DNA of 64,000 nucleotides from positions 62,001-126,000 of the forward strand of contig NZ_BSEJ01000010.1 in assembly GCF_027921765.1 (NCBI RefSeq). The letters run 5' to 3'. Positions 1 through 7,860 of the stretch are shown here, one piece after another (the stretch's first letter is position 1; every line of letters begins with the position of its first letter). The position numbers and the translations under genes were made by a program. Origin of the DNA: Microbacterium barkeri (GTDB lineage: Bacteria; Actinomycetota; Actinomycetes; Actinomycetales; Microbacteriaceae). The notes beneath the pieces are model-generated. The model searched no databases. It saw nothing but the letters and a program-made list of their open reading frames with translations, and was not told the DNA's origin.

Positions 1-2
1 AG

Positions 3-320
3 GCACGGGAGACCCAGCCGCTGACCCCTGCTGCGGGCACCGCCGAGGCTTGGCGAGCGAACCTCGACCGCCAGCACCCCGCAACCAGTCGAGCAGTCGG
101 AATCGTCGCCACCCTCATCGTCGTGGGGGTGCTTCTGCTCGAGCTTCCTCAGCTGATCAACCTCGTCGGTCTGCTGACGTCGTACGTCGGGCTCCCAGTA
201 TTCGAGATCCCGGCGATCCGCCTCGCGGGTTGGCAGAACCTCCTCGTCATCATCGCCGGAGGCCTCGCGGCGATCGAACGAGGGCTGAGCATGAGATACA
301 ACCCACTCTTGGACGACTGA
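3..320 (+). CDS. Partial membrane protein (5' end outside window)
   Basis: The reading frame is open at the left edge, enters at base 3 and ends at TGA 318-320, giving the last 105 residues of a longer protein. Two hydrophobic segments are visible, about residues 32-55 and 70-86 of the fragment, separated by a short loop containing Pro-Val-Phe-Glu-Ile-Pro. The tail ends in Asn-Pro-Leu-Leu-Asp-Asp. No family is recognised. It is convergent with the GNAT gene at 417-932 and shares the lower G+C of the first 1.5 kb. An internal ATG at 123 would give only 65 residues and is unlikely to be the true start because the upstream frame is also open and hydrophobic. Confidence 0.55.
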   Translation, partial: ARETQPLTPAAGTAEAWRANLDRQHPATSRAVGIVATLIVVGVLLLELPQLINLVGLLTSYVGLPVFEIPAIRLAGWQNLLVIIAGGLAAIERGLSMRYNPLLDD

Positions 321-369
321 ACCCCCGCTGGTCAACGCGATAGGCAGCCAATCGCCTCACACATTGAAG

Positions 370-389
370 CGGAACTCCACCGAGTTCCG
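370..389. terminator. Hairpin between convergent genes
   Basis: An 8-bp perfect stem (CGGAACTC/GAGTTCCG) with loop CACC lies between the stop of the left-edge gene (320) and the stop of the GNAT gene (417). Its position suits a shared terminator, but there is no T tract. Confidence 0.4.
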
Positions 390-416
390 GTACAGACCAA
401 CCTCTGGGTCAAGAGC

Positions 417-932
417 TCACCCATGCCTCAGCAGCACTCCCTCACCGCCGGTGAACTCGATGCCCGCGTAGTTCGCCGACCGCCCCACCTCGACGAATCC
501 CAGCTTCAGGTGCAGATCGATCGAGGCGAGGTTCCGGGCGTTGATCACGCTGAAGACCGACTCGCCAGGCGCTCTCTCCGTCGCGGCTCGGAGCACCTCG
601 CCCAGCAGCCGGGCAGCGACACCCTCTCGGCGCGCCTCAGGCACGACCGTCAGCCCTGCGATCAGCCACTCCGGATCAGAGCCGGGGTGAAGTGCGAACT
701 TCTGCACGCCGCACCAGCCGACTGCATCTCCATCCCGCTCAGCGATGAGCAGGACATCCAGCCGCTCGATCATCCTCCGCGCGCGATCGACGTGTTCGTC
801 GACGGTTCCGCCACGCACTGCCATGACTGTGGCGAGCGCGCCAGCGTCCGCCGGGTCGGCCAACCTGGTGCTGACCGTCCCGTTGGCCACCGACGGATTC
901 ACGCTGGGCGCGTAGGCGGCGAAGTCGCTCAC
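417..932 (-). CDS. GNAT family N-acetyltransferase, coupled to higBA
   Basis: A 171-residue single-domain GNAT protein, predicted to transfer acetyl from acetyl-CoA to an unknown amine. Acetyl-CoA-binding motif A is visible near residues 95-105 (VVPEARREGVAARLL, the R-x-x-G-x-A pattern), followed by the usual helix and a C-terminal NARNLASIDLHLKLGF segment typical of motif B. The GTG start at 932 overlaps the higA stop as GTGA, so it is the third gene of a translationally coupled higB-higA-GNAT unit. GNAT toxins of the TacT/AtaT type normally pair with ribbon-helix-helix antitoxins, which are absent here, so this may be an accessory enzyme or cargo rather than a toxin. Confidence 0.85.
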   Translation of the reverse strand: MSDFAAYAPSVNPSVANGTVSTRLADPADAGALATVMAVRGGTVDEHVDRARRMIERLDVLLIAERDGDAVGWCGVQKFALHPGSDPEWLIAGLTVVPEARREGVAARLLGEVLRAATERAPGESVFSVINARNLASIDLHLKLGFVEVGRSANYAGIEFTGGEGVLLRHG

Positions 933-1231
933 GTGACCTGCAGCGGCGTGATCGACTCGATCTGCTCCCCCGCAGCATCCTCTGCCCGGTCAAGCTCGTA
1001 GTGGCTCTGCAGGTTGATCCAGAACTCAGCCGACGTGCCGAAGTACTTCGCCAGCCGCAATGCGGTGTCCGCGGTGATCCCCCGCTTGCCGTGCACGATC
1101 TCATTGATCCGACGCGGCGGCACCCCGATCGACACCGCGAGCTTGTTCTGAGTGATCCCGAACCCCTCGATGAAGTCCTCCATGAGGACCTCTCCCGGGT
1201 GGATCGGCTCGATCTTGTCAGTGATAGTCAA
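929..1231 (-). CDS. higA: HigA-family antitoxin (XRE HTH)
   Basis: Antitoxin of a type II pair, predicted to bind HigB and repress the operon. The 100-residue protein begins ITDKIEPIHPGEVLMEDF, the characteristic HigA/VapI entry, followed by an HTH (GITQNKLAVSIGVPPRRINEIVHGKRGIT, about residues 23-51) and a C-terminal helix with TSAEFWINLQ. The start is taken as TTG 1231 because AGGAGGTGG lies 6-8 nt upstream inside the end of higB; a longer frame upstream is the out-of-frame shadow of higB. It overlaps the higB stop by 14 nt and its own stop overlaps the GNAT GTG, so all three proteins are coupled. Confidence 0.88.
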   Translation of the reverse strand: MTITDKIEPIHPGEVLMEDFIEGFGITQNKLAVSIGVPPRRINEIVHGKRGITADTALRLAKYFGTSAEFWINLQSHYELDRAEDAAGEQIESITPLQVT

Positions 1232-1499
1232 CGATCTCCACCTCCTCTGGCCCAGCATCCGTCCACACGAAGCTGATTCGCCACTGGTCGTTGATCCTGA
1301 TGCTGTACTGCCCGGCCCGATCACCCTTCAGTGCTTCGAGCCGGTTGCCGGGCGGGACGCGGAGGTCTTCGAGCACCTCCGCCGACCCCACCTGGCGCAG
1401 CTTGCGCAGAGCAACCCGATGGATCCTGGGATCGATGGACCGCACGCGCTCACGACGCCACAGGCGCTCGGTGTCCTTACTCCCGAACGACCTGATCAC
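1218..1499 (-). CDS. higB: HigB/RelE-family toxin
   Basis: Toxin of the HigBA pair; family members are ribosome-dependent mRNA endonucleases. The 93 residues have the diagnostic start MIRSFGSKDTERLW, the LEALKGDRAGQYSIRINDQWRI core (basic strand plus invariant W-R-I) and end in FVWTDAGPEEVEIVDYH. Length and motifs match the HigB/GraT type. The gene is toxin-first, as usual for higBA. The start is GTG 1499. A TACACT box ends 6 nt upstream, so the transcript may be leaderless. The G+C is lower than in ychF next door, in line with an acquired module. Confidence 0.88.
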   Translation of the reverse strand: MIRSFGSKDTERLWRRERVRSIDPRIHRVALRKLRQVGSAEVLEDLRVPPGNRLEALKGDRAGQYSIRINDQWRISFVWTDAGPEEVEIVDYH

Positions 1500-1505
1500 G
1501 AGACC

Positions 1506-1542
1506 AGTGTATAACGCGAAGCGTCAATAACGCTATACGTTA
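1506..1542 (-). promoter_or_regulatory. higBA promoter and probable HigA operator
   Basis: The minus-strand -10 box TACACT (1511-1506) lies 6 nt before the higB GTG. Just upstream are two perfect inverted repeats: ACGC-gaa-GCGT (1514-1524) and TAACG-ctata-CGTTA (1528-1542). The second overlaps the ychF stop codon (1533-1535). HigA proteins are known to bind such palindromes for autoregulation; that they are the operator here is inference. Confidence 0.6.
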
Positions 1543-2606
1543 AATCGAAACTCGACCACGTCGCCGTCCTGCATGACGTAGTCCTTGCCCTCGATCCGCA
1601 CGCGGCCCTTCGCCTTGGCCTCGTTCATCGACCCGGCCTCGTCGAGGTCGGCGAACGAGACGACCTCGGCCTTGATGAAGCCGCGCTCGAAGTCGGTGTG
1701 GATGACCCCGGCGGCCTGCGGTGCCGTCCACCCCTTGCGGATGGTCCACGCGCGCGCCTCCTTGGGCCCCGCGGTGAGGTAGGTCTGCAGCCCGAGCGTC
1801 TCGAAGCCGACGCGCGCGAGCTGGTCGAGCCCCGACTCCTCCTGGCCGAGCGACTGGAGCAGCTCGAGTGCCTCGGCCGGCTCGAGGTCGATGAGCTCCG
1901 ACTCGACCTTCGCGTCGAGGAACACGGCTTTGGCGGGCGCGACGAGCGCCGCGAGCTCCGCCATCCGCGCGGCGTCGGTGAGGACGCCCTCGTCGACGTT
2001 GAACACGAACAGCGTCGGCTTGGCCGTCAGCAGGCCGAGCTCCTTGATCGGCGCGACGTCGAAGCCGGCCTGGAACAGCGTCTTGCCCGTGTCGAGCACG
2101 GCCTTCGCCTCGAGGGCCGCGGCGTGCACGGCCGGGTCGGTCTTCTTCCCCTTGACCTCCTTCTCGAGACGCGGCAGCGCCTTCTCGAGGGTCTGGAGGT
2201 CGGCGAGGATGAGCTCGGTGTTGATCGTCTCCATGTCGCTCGCCGGATCGACCTTGCCGTCGACATGCACGACATCCGTGTCGGCGAACCCGCGCACGAC
2301 CTGCGCGATCGCGTCGGCCTCGCGGATGTTCGCGAGGAACTGATTGCCGAGGCCCTCGCCCTCGCTCGCCCCGCGCACGATGCCGGCGATGTCGACGAAC
2401 GACACCGGCGCCGGGAGGATCCGCTGCGAGCCGAAGATCTCGGCGAGACGATCCAGGCGCGCGTCCGGCAGCTCCACGACGCCGACGTTCGGCTCGATCG
2501 TCGCGAACGGGTAGTTCGCCGCGAGCACCGTGTTCTTGGTCAGGGCGTTGAAGAGGGTGGACTTGCCGACGTTGGGCAGGCCGACGATTCCGATAGTGAG
2601 AGCCAC
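1533..2606 (-). CDS. ychF: Redox-regulated ATPase YchF (OLA1 family)
   Basis: A 357-residue Obg-related P-loop protein that binds ribosomes and hydrolyses ATP rather than GTP. G1 is GLPNVGKS (residues 9-16), G3 is DIAG, and the G4 NKxD motif is changed to N-V-D-E, the mark of ATP preference. The C-terminal TGS-like domain ends DVVEFRFNV. Start GTG 2606 gives the family-typical [12 protein letters not shown]; an in-frame open region extends far upstream but is the shadow of the divergent gene. A TAGGAT box lies 8 nt upstream with GGATG just after it. ATG 2612 (two residues longer) is the alternative start. Confidence 0.95.
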   Translation of the reverse strand: MALTIGIVGLPNVGKSTLFNALTKNTVLAANYPFATIEPNVGVVELPDARLDRLAEIFGSQRILPAPVSFVDIAGIVRGASEGEGLGNQFLANIREADAIAQVVRGFADTDVVHVDGKVDPASDMETINTELILADLQTLEKALPRLEKEVKGKKTDPAVHAAALEAKAVLDTGKTLFQAGFDVAPIKELGLLTAKPTLFVFNVDEGVLTDAARMAELAALVAPAKAVFLDAKVESELIDLEPAEALELLQSLGQEESGLDQLARVGFETLGLQTYLTAGPKEARAWTIRKGWTAPQAAGVIHTDFERGFIKAEVVSFADLDEAGSMNEAKAKGRVRIEGKDYVMQDGDVVEFRFNV

Positions 2607-2717
2607 GGGCATCCATCCTACGGCGCGGCGCCTGCGAGGCCGCCCCGCGGATAGACGACGACCCCGGGCGCTGTCCACCCGTTCCGCGAGCGCATGGCGA
2701 CCGGTACCGTCTCGATC

Positions 2718-3794
2718 ATGACGTGGCGCTCGCGGTGGGAGGCGCTCAAGCGCCGCAGCCAGGAGCTCGAGGGGCCGGGGCGCGGCCTCCTCGCCGCCAA
2801 GACGGCGGTGGCGTGCGGTCTCGCGTGGTACCTCGCCCCCTGGGTGCCCTTCGCCGAGAACGAGTACTCCTACTACGCTCCCCTGGGCGCGCTGGTGAGC
2901 ATGTATCCCACCCTGATGCGCTCGGTGCGCACGGGCCTGCAGACGCTCGCGGGCGTCGGCATCGGCATCGCGCTCGGCGCCGCGGGGCTCGCTCTCGTGC
3001 ACGCGGGCGGTCCGGCCGTGGTCGCCCTCGGCGGCGTGGTCGGCGTCGGCGTCCTCGCCGGGGCCACGCGCTTCCTCGGGGCGGGCGGCGACTGGGTCGC
3101 GATGGCCGGGATGTTCGTCCTGCTCCTCGGCGGGGCCGACGCCGACCAGTTCTCGATCTCGTACATCGTCACGCTCGCGTTCGGCGTCGTCGTCGGCCTC
3201 GCGGTCAACCTCGCGATCGTGCCGCCGCTGCACCTCGGGTATGCCAGCCGGCGCCTCTCACAGCTGAGGGATGCCGCGGCAGGGTCGCTTCGCGATCTCG
3301 CGGACCTCCTCGAGCGCGGCACCGGGCCCCGCGAGGAGATCGACACGATCGTGAGCGGGCTCCGTCGCACCGCCTCCGCGGTCGCGGCCGACGTGCTCGA
3401 TGCCGACGAGAGCGCCCGGGGCAACCCGCGCTCGCGCGGCCACCGTGAGGAGCGCGCCGTCAACGACCGGCGCCGCAGGGCTCTCGAGCACACGGTGTTC
3501 TCGATCCGCGACCTCAGCGACGCGCTCTTCCGCTCGGGTGGCGAGGACGACGGCGAGCCCACGGTCGACCGCACGGCGCATGAGCCGCTCGTCACCGCGA
3601 TCCGCGCGTGCGCCGACCTCGTCGCGGCGCCCCTCGAGTCCGAGGACGCCGACGATCTCGTGTCCGCCGCCGAGGACGCGGTCGCCGGCTACCTCTCGAC
3701 CGTGCGCGACGCCGGGGCTCCGAGTCCCGAGGCCGCGACGGTCGGGTTCTGCCTCCAGCGCATCCTCGAGAGCGCCCGGCCGATCACCCGATGA
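2718..3794 (+). CDS. FUSC-type / aromatic acid exporter-like membrane protein
   Basis: A 358-residue protein with about six predicted membrane spans in residues 30-180 (for example LLAAKTAVACGLAWYLAP and VVALGGVVGVGVLAGATRFL) and a soluble charged C-terminal half rich in Arg/Asp helices (residues 190-350). This layout and the early W-x-A...PLGALV pattern resemble the FUSC/ArAE exporter family (efflux of aromatic acids or a similar role); substrate is unknown. ATG 2718 (MTWRSRW) is preferred over ATG 2694, although neither has a clear ribosome site. It is divergent from ychF and overlaps the 3' end of the convergent yhgE gene by 11 bp. Confidence 0.7.
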   Translation: MTWRSRWEALKRRSQELEGPGRGLLAAKTAVACGLAWYLAPWVPFAENEYSYYAPLGALVSMYPTLMRSVRTGLQTLAGVGIGIALGAAGLALVHAGGPAVVALGGVVGVGVLAGATRFLGAGGDWVAMAGMFVLLLGGADADQFSISYIVTLAFGVVVGLAVNLAIVPPLHLGYASRRLSQLRDAAAGSLRDLADLLERGTGPREEIDTIVSGLRRTASAVAADVLDADESARGNPRSRGHREERAVNDRRRRALEHTVFSIRDLSDALFRSGGEDDGEPTVDRTAHEPLVTAIRACADLVAAPLESEDADDLVSAAEDAVAGYLSTVRDAGAPSPEAATVGFCLQRILESARPITR

Positions 3795-5676
3795 GGGATG
3801 GCCGGAGGTCGCGCAGCGTGCGGCGTCGCGTCATCCGGAAGGTCACGACGAAGGCCGCGAGCAGAGCGCCGACGAGCCACAGCCCGAGGAATCCCGCGTC
3901 CGCCCAGGCGCGCGCGTAGTCCCCTCCGTACATGAGCTGTCGGATGCCGTCGACCGCATGGCTCATCGGCAGCGCCTCGTGCAGCGTCCGAAGCGGCGTC
4001 GGCAGCGTCTGATACGGGAACGTCCCGCCCGCCGTGACGAGCTGGAGCACCATGAGCACGAGCCCGAGGAACTGCCCGACGCTCCCCAGCAGCACGTTCA
4101 GCGTGAGGATGATCGCCGCGAAGGTCGCGGAGGTGAGGGCCATGAACCCGAGCATCGGCCAGGGCTGCGCCACGGCGTACCCGAGGGCGAACGCGACGAC
4201 GCAGAACACGACGGCCATCTGCAGGATGCCGAGCGCCGCAGGCGTCGTCCATGCCGCGAGCGTGATGGGCAGGGGTCGCCGCAGCGCCGTGACCGCGCGC
4301 TTCGAGTAGGGCTTGACGATGAGGAACAGCGCGTAGATCCCGATCCATGCCGCGAGGCTGATGAAGAAGGGCGCCATTCCCGCACCGTACGACGACGCCT
4401 CCGTGATCGCATTCGACGACACGTGCACCGGGTCGGCGATCATCGCGGCGGCTGTCTTCCGCTCGTCCTCTGACTGGTCGGGGATCTGCGTGACGGCGTC
4501 GGCGAGTCCGTCACGCAGCTGCACGGCGCCGTCGTCAATCTTGACGAGGCCGTCCGCGAGCGACGACGCGCCGTCGGCGAGCTGCCGCACTCCGGTCGAC
4601 AGGTCCGACGCGCCGGACTGGGCGCTCGAGATCCCGTCGACCAGCGCGGGCATCCCGTCCGCGAGCTTCTGCGTGCCCTCGGCGACCTGCGCGCTGCCGT
4701 CGGCGAGCGCCTGGATGCTGCCCGCGGCATCCTGCACCTGCGCGTTCGCGCTCTCGAGATCCGTCCGCACGGGCGAGACGATTCCGAGCACCGTCTGGAT
4801 CTGCGTCTCGTCGAGGCCGGCCTCCTGCAGGCGGCCCCGGATGTCCTCCTCCGTCGGGAGGTTCGCCACCGCGTCGCCGATGCGCTGCGCGACCGGCTGA
4901 ACCATCGCGGAGAGCTGCGCGTTGCCCGCTGCGACCTGGTGTGCGCCGTCGTTGAGCTGGCGCGTCTGGTCGGGCAGGGCCGCGGTCGAGTCGCGCAGCG
5001 TCGTCAGGCCGTCCGTGAGCCGCGAGGCGCCGTCGGCCGCCGTGCCGGCGCCATCCGCGAGCGTCGCCGATCCCGTCCGCGCCTCGCCCGTCCCGTCCGC
5101 GAGCTCCCGCGCGCCGTCTGCGGCGTCGACGAGGCCCGATCGCACGGTGGCGAGCCCGTCGAGCAGCTTCTGCGCGGCCTCCCGGCCGACCTCCTGCGTG
5201 AGGCTCGAGCGCACCTTCTCGCCGACCTGATCCGCGATCGTGCCCGCGAGGTAGCTGTTGGAGTCGTTCGTCGTGACCTCCACGACGGCCTGCTCGGGGT
5301 CATCCCCCGCCGCCGAGGTGAGCGCTCGCGAGAAGTCCGGCCCGAACGTCACGATGAAGTCGTACTCCCCCGAGCGGATCCCGTCTGCGGCCTCCTGCGA
5401 CGTCGTGACGCGCCAGTCCATCTCGGCGTCCTCGACGAGCTGGTCGCGCACCTGATCGCCGTGGTTGACGGTCTCGCCGTCCTGCGTGGCCCCTTCGTCT
5501 GCGACGACGAGCGCGACCGGCACCTGATCGAGGTTCCCGTACGGGTCGTCGTTGCCCCAGAGATAGAGGCCGGCGTAGAGCACGGGCACGAGCATGAGCG
5601 CCGCGAGCGCGAGCTTCGCCATCGGCGTGGCCGTGAGGCGCTTGAGCTCGGTGCGCACGAGGGTGAGGAAGGTCAT
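3784..5676 (-). CDS. YhgE/Pip family membrane protein (phage infection protein-like)
   Basis: A 630-residue protein with one N-terminal span (about residues 17-35), a long extracytoplasmic region of about 350 residues with repeated L-A-D-G / L-x-x-G units spaced like a coiled rod, and five to six C-terminal spans. This is the YhgE/Pip architecture, related to ABC-2 permeases; Pip of Lactococcus is a phage receptor component, and others accompany efflux or ESX-like systems. Start ATG 5676 has GGAGGAGAccgaacg upstream and overlaps the previous stop (ATGA). Last gene of the tetR operon, which suggests a drug-responsive membrane transporter role. Confidence 0.87.
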   Translation of the reverse strand: MTFLTLVRTELKRLTATPMAKLALAALMLVPVLYAGLYLWGNDDPYGNLDQVPVALVVADEGATQDGETVNHGDQVRDQLVEDAEMDWRVTTSQEAADGIRSGEYDFIVTFGPDFSRALTSAAGDDPEQAVVEVTTNDSNSYLAGTIADQVGEKVRSSLTQEVGREAAQKLLDGLATVRSGLVDAADGARELADGTGEARTGSATLADGAGTAADGASRLTDGLTTLRDSTAALPDQTRQLNDGAHQVAAGNAQLSAMVQPVAQRIGDAVANLPTEEDIRGRLQEAGLDETQIQTVLGIVSPVRTDLESANAQVQDAAGSIQALADGSAQVAEGTQKLADGMPALVDGISSAQSGASDLSTGVRQLADGASSLADGLVKIDDGAVQLRDGLADAVTQIPDQSEDERKTAAAMIADPVHVSSNAITEASSYGAGMAPFFISLAAWIGIYALFLIVKPYSKRAVTALRRPLPITLAAWTTPAALGILQMAVVFCVVAFALGYAVAQPWPMLGFMALTSATFAAIILTLNVLLGSVGQFLGLVLMVLQLVTAGGTFPYQTLPTPLRTLHEALPMSHAVDGIRQLMYGGDYARAWADAGFLGLWLVGALLAAFVVTFRMTRRRTLRDLRPSLIG

Positions 5677-6524
5677 CGTTCGGTCTCCTCCGCGTCGGGT
5701 CGCGACGCGATCGGGTCGGGGCAGGCGGATGCGGCGGCGGATGGCTCCGCGTCCGCGATGTCGGATGGCGCGGTGTCGTATGGCGCGGACGGAGCCGGGG
5801 TCTCCCGCTCGCCCTCGACGGGGACGTCGGTCTCGGAACGCAGGACGGTGACGGGCGGCGCGACCGGCAGCGGCGCGGTCTCGGCCGCAACCGGCTCGCG
5901 GACGACGTCGTGGACCTGGGCGTGCGCGTCGCGCTCGAGTGCCATGAGCGCCCCGACGGCCTCGACCGATGCGCCGCCGGCGAGCACGATCACGAGGAGC
6001 CCGCGGTCTGCCCACGACCGCGCGACCTCGTACCATCCACATGGGTCGCCGCCGTGGCGGTCGGGCGAGACGATGACGAGCGCCTCGACTCCGCGGCGAC
6101 GCGCCGCCGTCTCGGTGAGGACGCGCACCCTCACCTCGGCGGGGAGCTCGCCCATGGCGGTGTCGCGGTAGGCGACGAGCCCCTCGTCGGCGAGCATCCG
6201 GCGCGCTGCGCGACGCGTGCCGCGCACCCCCGAGAAGGCGAGCTCCTCGCGGAGCACGGTGTGCAGGGCGAGATCGTCGACGGGGGCGCTCACGTCGGGC
6301 GCGTCGACGATCGCGACCGCGCGCCGCAGCGCTCGCGCGTCCGCGGCGCCGTCGAGAGCGACCTCGCCCGAGTCGGGCGACATCCGGCCGCCGAGGATGA
6401 GCGACAGCACGCTCGGCCGCTGTCCGCCCTCGACGGGGACGACGGCGACCTCGCCCGAGCGGGCGTGGACCGTCGTCTCCGGCAGCACGCTGCCCTTCGA
6501 GATGCCCCGCGCCGAGATCCTCAT
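5673..6524 (-). CDS. Degenerate ABC-type ATPase (catalytic motifs lost)
   Basis: A 283-residue protein whose first 190 residues align by eye with an ABC ATPase. The segment after Walker A is intact in style (SLILGGRMSPDSGEVALDG, residues 41-59), but Walker A itself reads VEGGQRPS (32-38 region, no GK), the LSGGQ signature is replaced by LPAEV (127-131), Walker B reads LVIVSPD without the Asp-Glu pair, and the H-loop His is replaced in LLVIVLAGGAS. It should not hydrolyse ATP. Residues 205-283 are a Pro/Ala/Glu-rich tail. It is coupled by ATGA overlaps to tetR upstream and yhgE downstream, which implies a structural or regulatory partner of the YhgE protein. Confidence 0.75.
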   Translation of the reverse strand: MRISARGISKGSVLPETTVHARSGEVAVVPVEGGQRPSVLSLILGGRMSPDSGEVALDGAADARALRRAVAIVDAPDVSAPVDDLALHTVLREELAFSGVRGTRRAARRMLADEGLVAYRDTAMGELPAEVRVRVLTETAARRRGVEALVIVSPDRHGGDPCGWYEVARSWADRGLLVIVLAGGASVEAVGALMALERDAHAQVHDVVREPVAAETAPLPVAPPVTVLRSETDVPVEGERETPAPSAPYDTAPSDIADAEPSAAASACPDPIASRPDAEETER

Positions 6525-7141
6525 GCCGCGCCCACCGCCATCGCGACGGCCGCGGCGTCGCGCCAGGACAGCCCGGCGACGCCGAGTGCCGTGACCACGA
6601 CGAGGTGCCGCGCCTCGGCGTCGCCGAGCCCGCGCCGCACGACCTCGTCGAGCACCGCGAGCGCGGAGTCCTCGATGAGCCGTGCCACGATCGCCGGGTC
6701 CGCGTCGGAGCGGAAGGCGCCCGACGCGGCACCGCGCGCGACCGCGTCGCGGAGGGACGCGCGGATGGGCTCGAGCCCGCGCGCGGCCGCTCGCTCGAGC
6801 GGTCCGCGCACGATCACGCGCGCGACGAGCTTGACGTCCGAGACCTCCTGCCAGAGCGCCATCCCGATCCGGGCGACGTGCGCGGCCGGGTCGGGGTCGC
6901 CGACGTCGGCGAGTGCCGAGGCGATCCGCGCGGTGCCCCGCTCGACGAGCTCGCCGAGGAGCGCGTCCCGGGAGGGGAAGTGGCCGTACAGGGCGCGCCG
7001 ACTCAGACCCGCCTCGGCGGCGACGGCGTCGATCGATGCCTCGGGATCGCGTCGGAGCAGGCGCGCGGCGGCCTCGAGCAGGGCTTCCCTGTTCTCGAGC
7101 GCGTCGCGGCGACGGCCACGGGGCGGTGCGGTCTCGTCCAT
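6521..7141 (-). CDS. TetR family transcriptional regulator
   Basis: A 206-residue TetR-type repressor, probably autoregulating the operon with the pseudo-ATPase and YhgE. The N-terminal HTH is clear: ALLEAAARLLRRDP...SIDAVAAEAGLSRRALYGHF (about residues 20-57). The rest is an all-helical ligand domain. Start ATG 7141 is chosen because it lies exactly 7 nt after a -10 box; ATG 7177 would put the promoter inside the gene. The stop overlaps the next ATG. Confidence 0.92.
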   Translation of the reverse strand: MDETAPPRGRRRDALENREALLEAAARLLRRDPEASIDAVAAEAGLSRRALYGHFPSRDALLGELVERGTARIASALADVGDPDPAAHVARIGMALWQEVSDVKLVARVIVRGPLERAAARGLEPIRASLRDAVARGAASGAFRSDADPAIVARLIEDSALAVLDEVVRRGLGDAEARHLVVVTALGVAGLSWRDAAAVAMAVGAA

Positions 7142-7148
7142 GACCTCC

Positions 7149-7177
7149 ACGGTAGTAATCTGCACATCAGTGTGCAA
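7149..7177 (-). promoter_or_regulatory. tetR promoter with overlapping operator
   Basis: On the minus strand -35 TTGCAC (7177-7172) and -10 TACCGT (7154-7149) are separated by exactly 17 bp, and the -10 ends 7 nt before ATG 7141, so the mRNA should be leaderless. A perfect palindrome TGCACA-N4-TGTGCA (7161-7176) covers the -35 and spacer: the probable TetR operator. Confidence 0.75.
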
Positions 7178-7245
7178 GTTATTTCGGAGTACTCACAGGC
7201 GCGCCGCGGTCCGCGCTCCCAGGAACGGTCGGAGAGACTGGACGG

Positions 7246-7830
7246 ATGCCCCTCGACTTCACCGCGATCGACTTCGAGACCGCGAACTCCCGCCCGGAGT
7301 CCGCATGCCAGGTCGGTCTCGCTCGAGTGAGGGGCGGGGAGATCGCCGCTCGCGCCTCGTGGCTGATCCGGCCACCTGCGGGCTTCGACGAGTTCTTCGC
7401 CTTCAACTCGACGATCCACGGCATCCACGCCGACGACGTGGTCGGGGCACCCGAATGGGCCGAGCAGTTCGACGATCTGCGCGGCTTCGCGGGTGACGAC
7501 ATCCTCGTCGCGCACAGCGCGAGCTTCGACATGGGCGTGCTCGGTCGCGCGTCGGCGGCCACGGGTGTCGCCTGCCCGCCCTGGCGCTCGCTGTGCAGCC
7601 TCCAGCTCGCACGGAAGACGTACGATCTCCCGTCCTACAAGCTGCCGAGCGCGGCGGCCGCGGCCGGCTTCACCGGCTTCGCGCACCACGACGCGGGCGC
7701 CGACGCCCTGGCATCCGCGCACATCGTCATCGACGCGGCGCGCCGATTCGGCGTGGACGATATCGAGGCGCTCGCACAGTCGGCGGGCATCGCCATCGCG
7801 ACGCTGCTCGTCGCCGAGCCGGTGGGCTGA
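7246..7830 (+). CDS. DnaQ-like 3'-5' exonuclease (DEDDh)
   Basis: A 194-residue exonuclease of the DNA polymerase III epsilon superfamily. Catalytic residues are visible in order: D9 and E11 (AIDFETA), D95 (HSASFDM), H148 and D153 (HHDAGADA, the H-x4-D of the DEDDh class). Hydrolysis of single-stranded DNA or RNA 3' ends with two metal ions is expected. There is no polymerase or BRCT domain, so it is a stand-alone nuclease. It is divergent from tetR; GGAGAG lies about 11 nt before the ATG. Confidence 0.9.
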   Translation: MPLDFTAIDFETANSRPESACQVGLARVRGGEIAARASWLIRPPAGFDEFFAFNSTIHGIHADDVVGAPEWAEQFDDLRGFAGDDILVAHSASFDMGVLGRASAATGVACPPWRSLCSLQLARKTYDLPSYKLPSAAAAAGFTGFAHHDAGADALASAHIVIDAARRFGVDDIEALAQSAGIAIATLLVAEPVG

Positions 7831-7860
7831 GCCACCCACCCGCCGGGCGATTGGCCGGAG

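Noticed and set aside
2613..3233. N-terminal extension of YchF
   Set aside because: Antisense to the FUSC-like gene; YchF proteins begin at [12 protein letters not shown].
3784..7141. Phage-resistance or phage-receptor system
   Set aside because: The Pip name comes from a phage receptor in Lactococcus, but the TetR control and ABC-like partner here fit efflux or envelope function better. No phage or defence genes adjoin.
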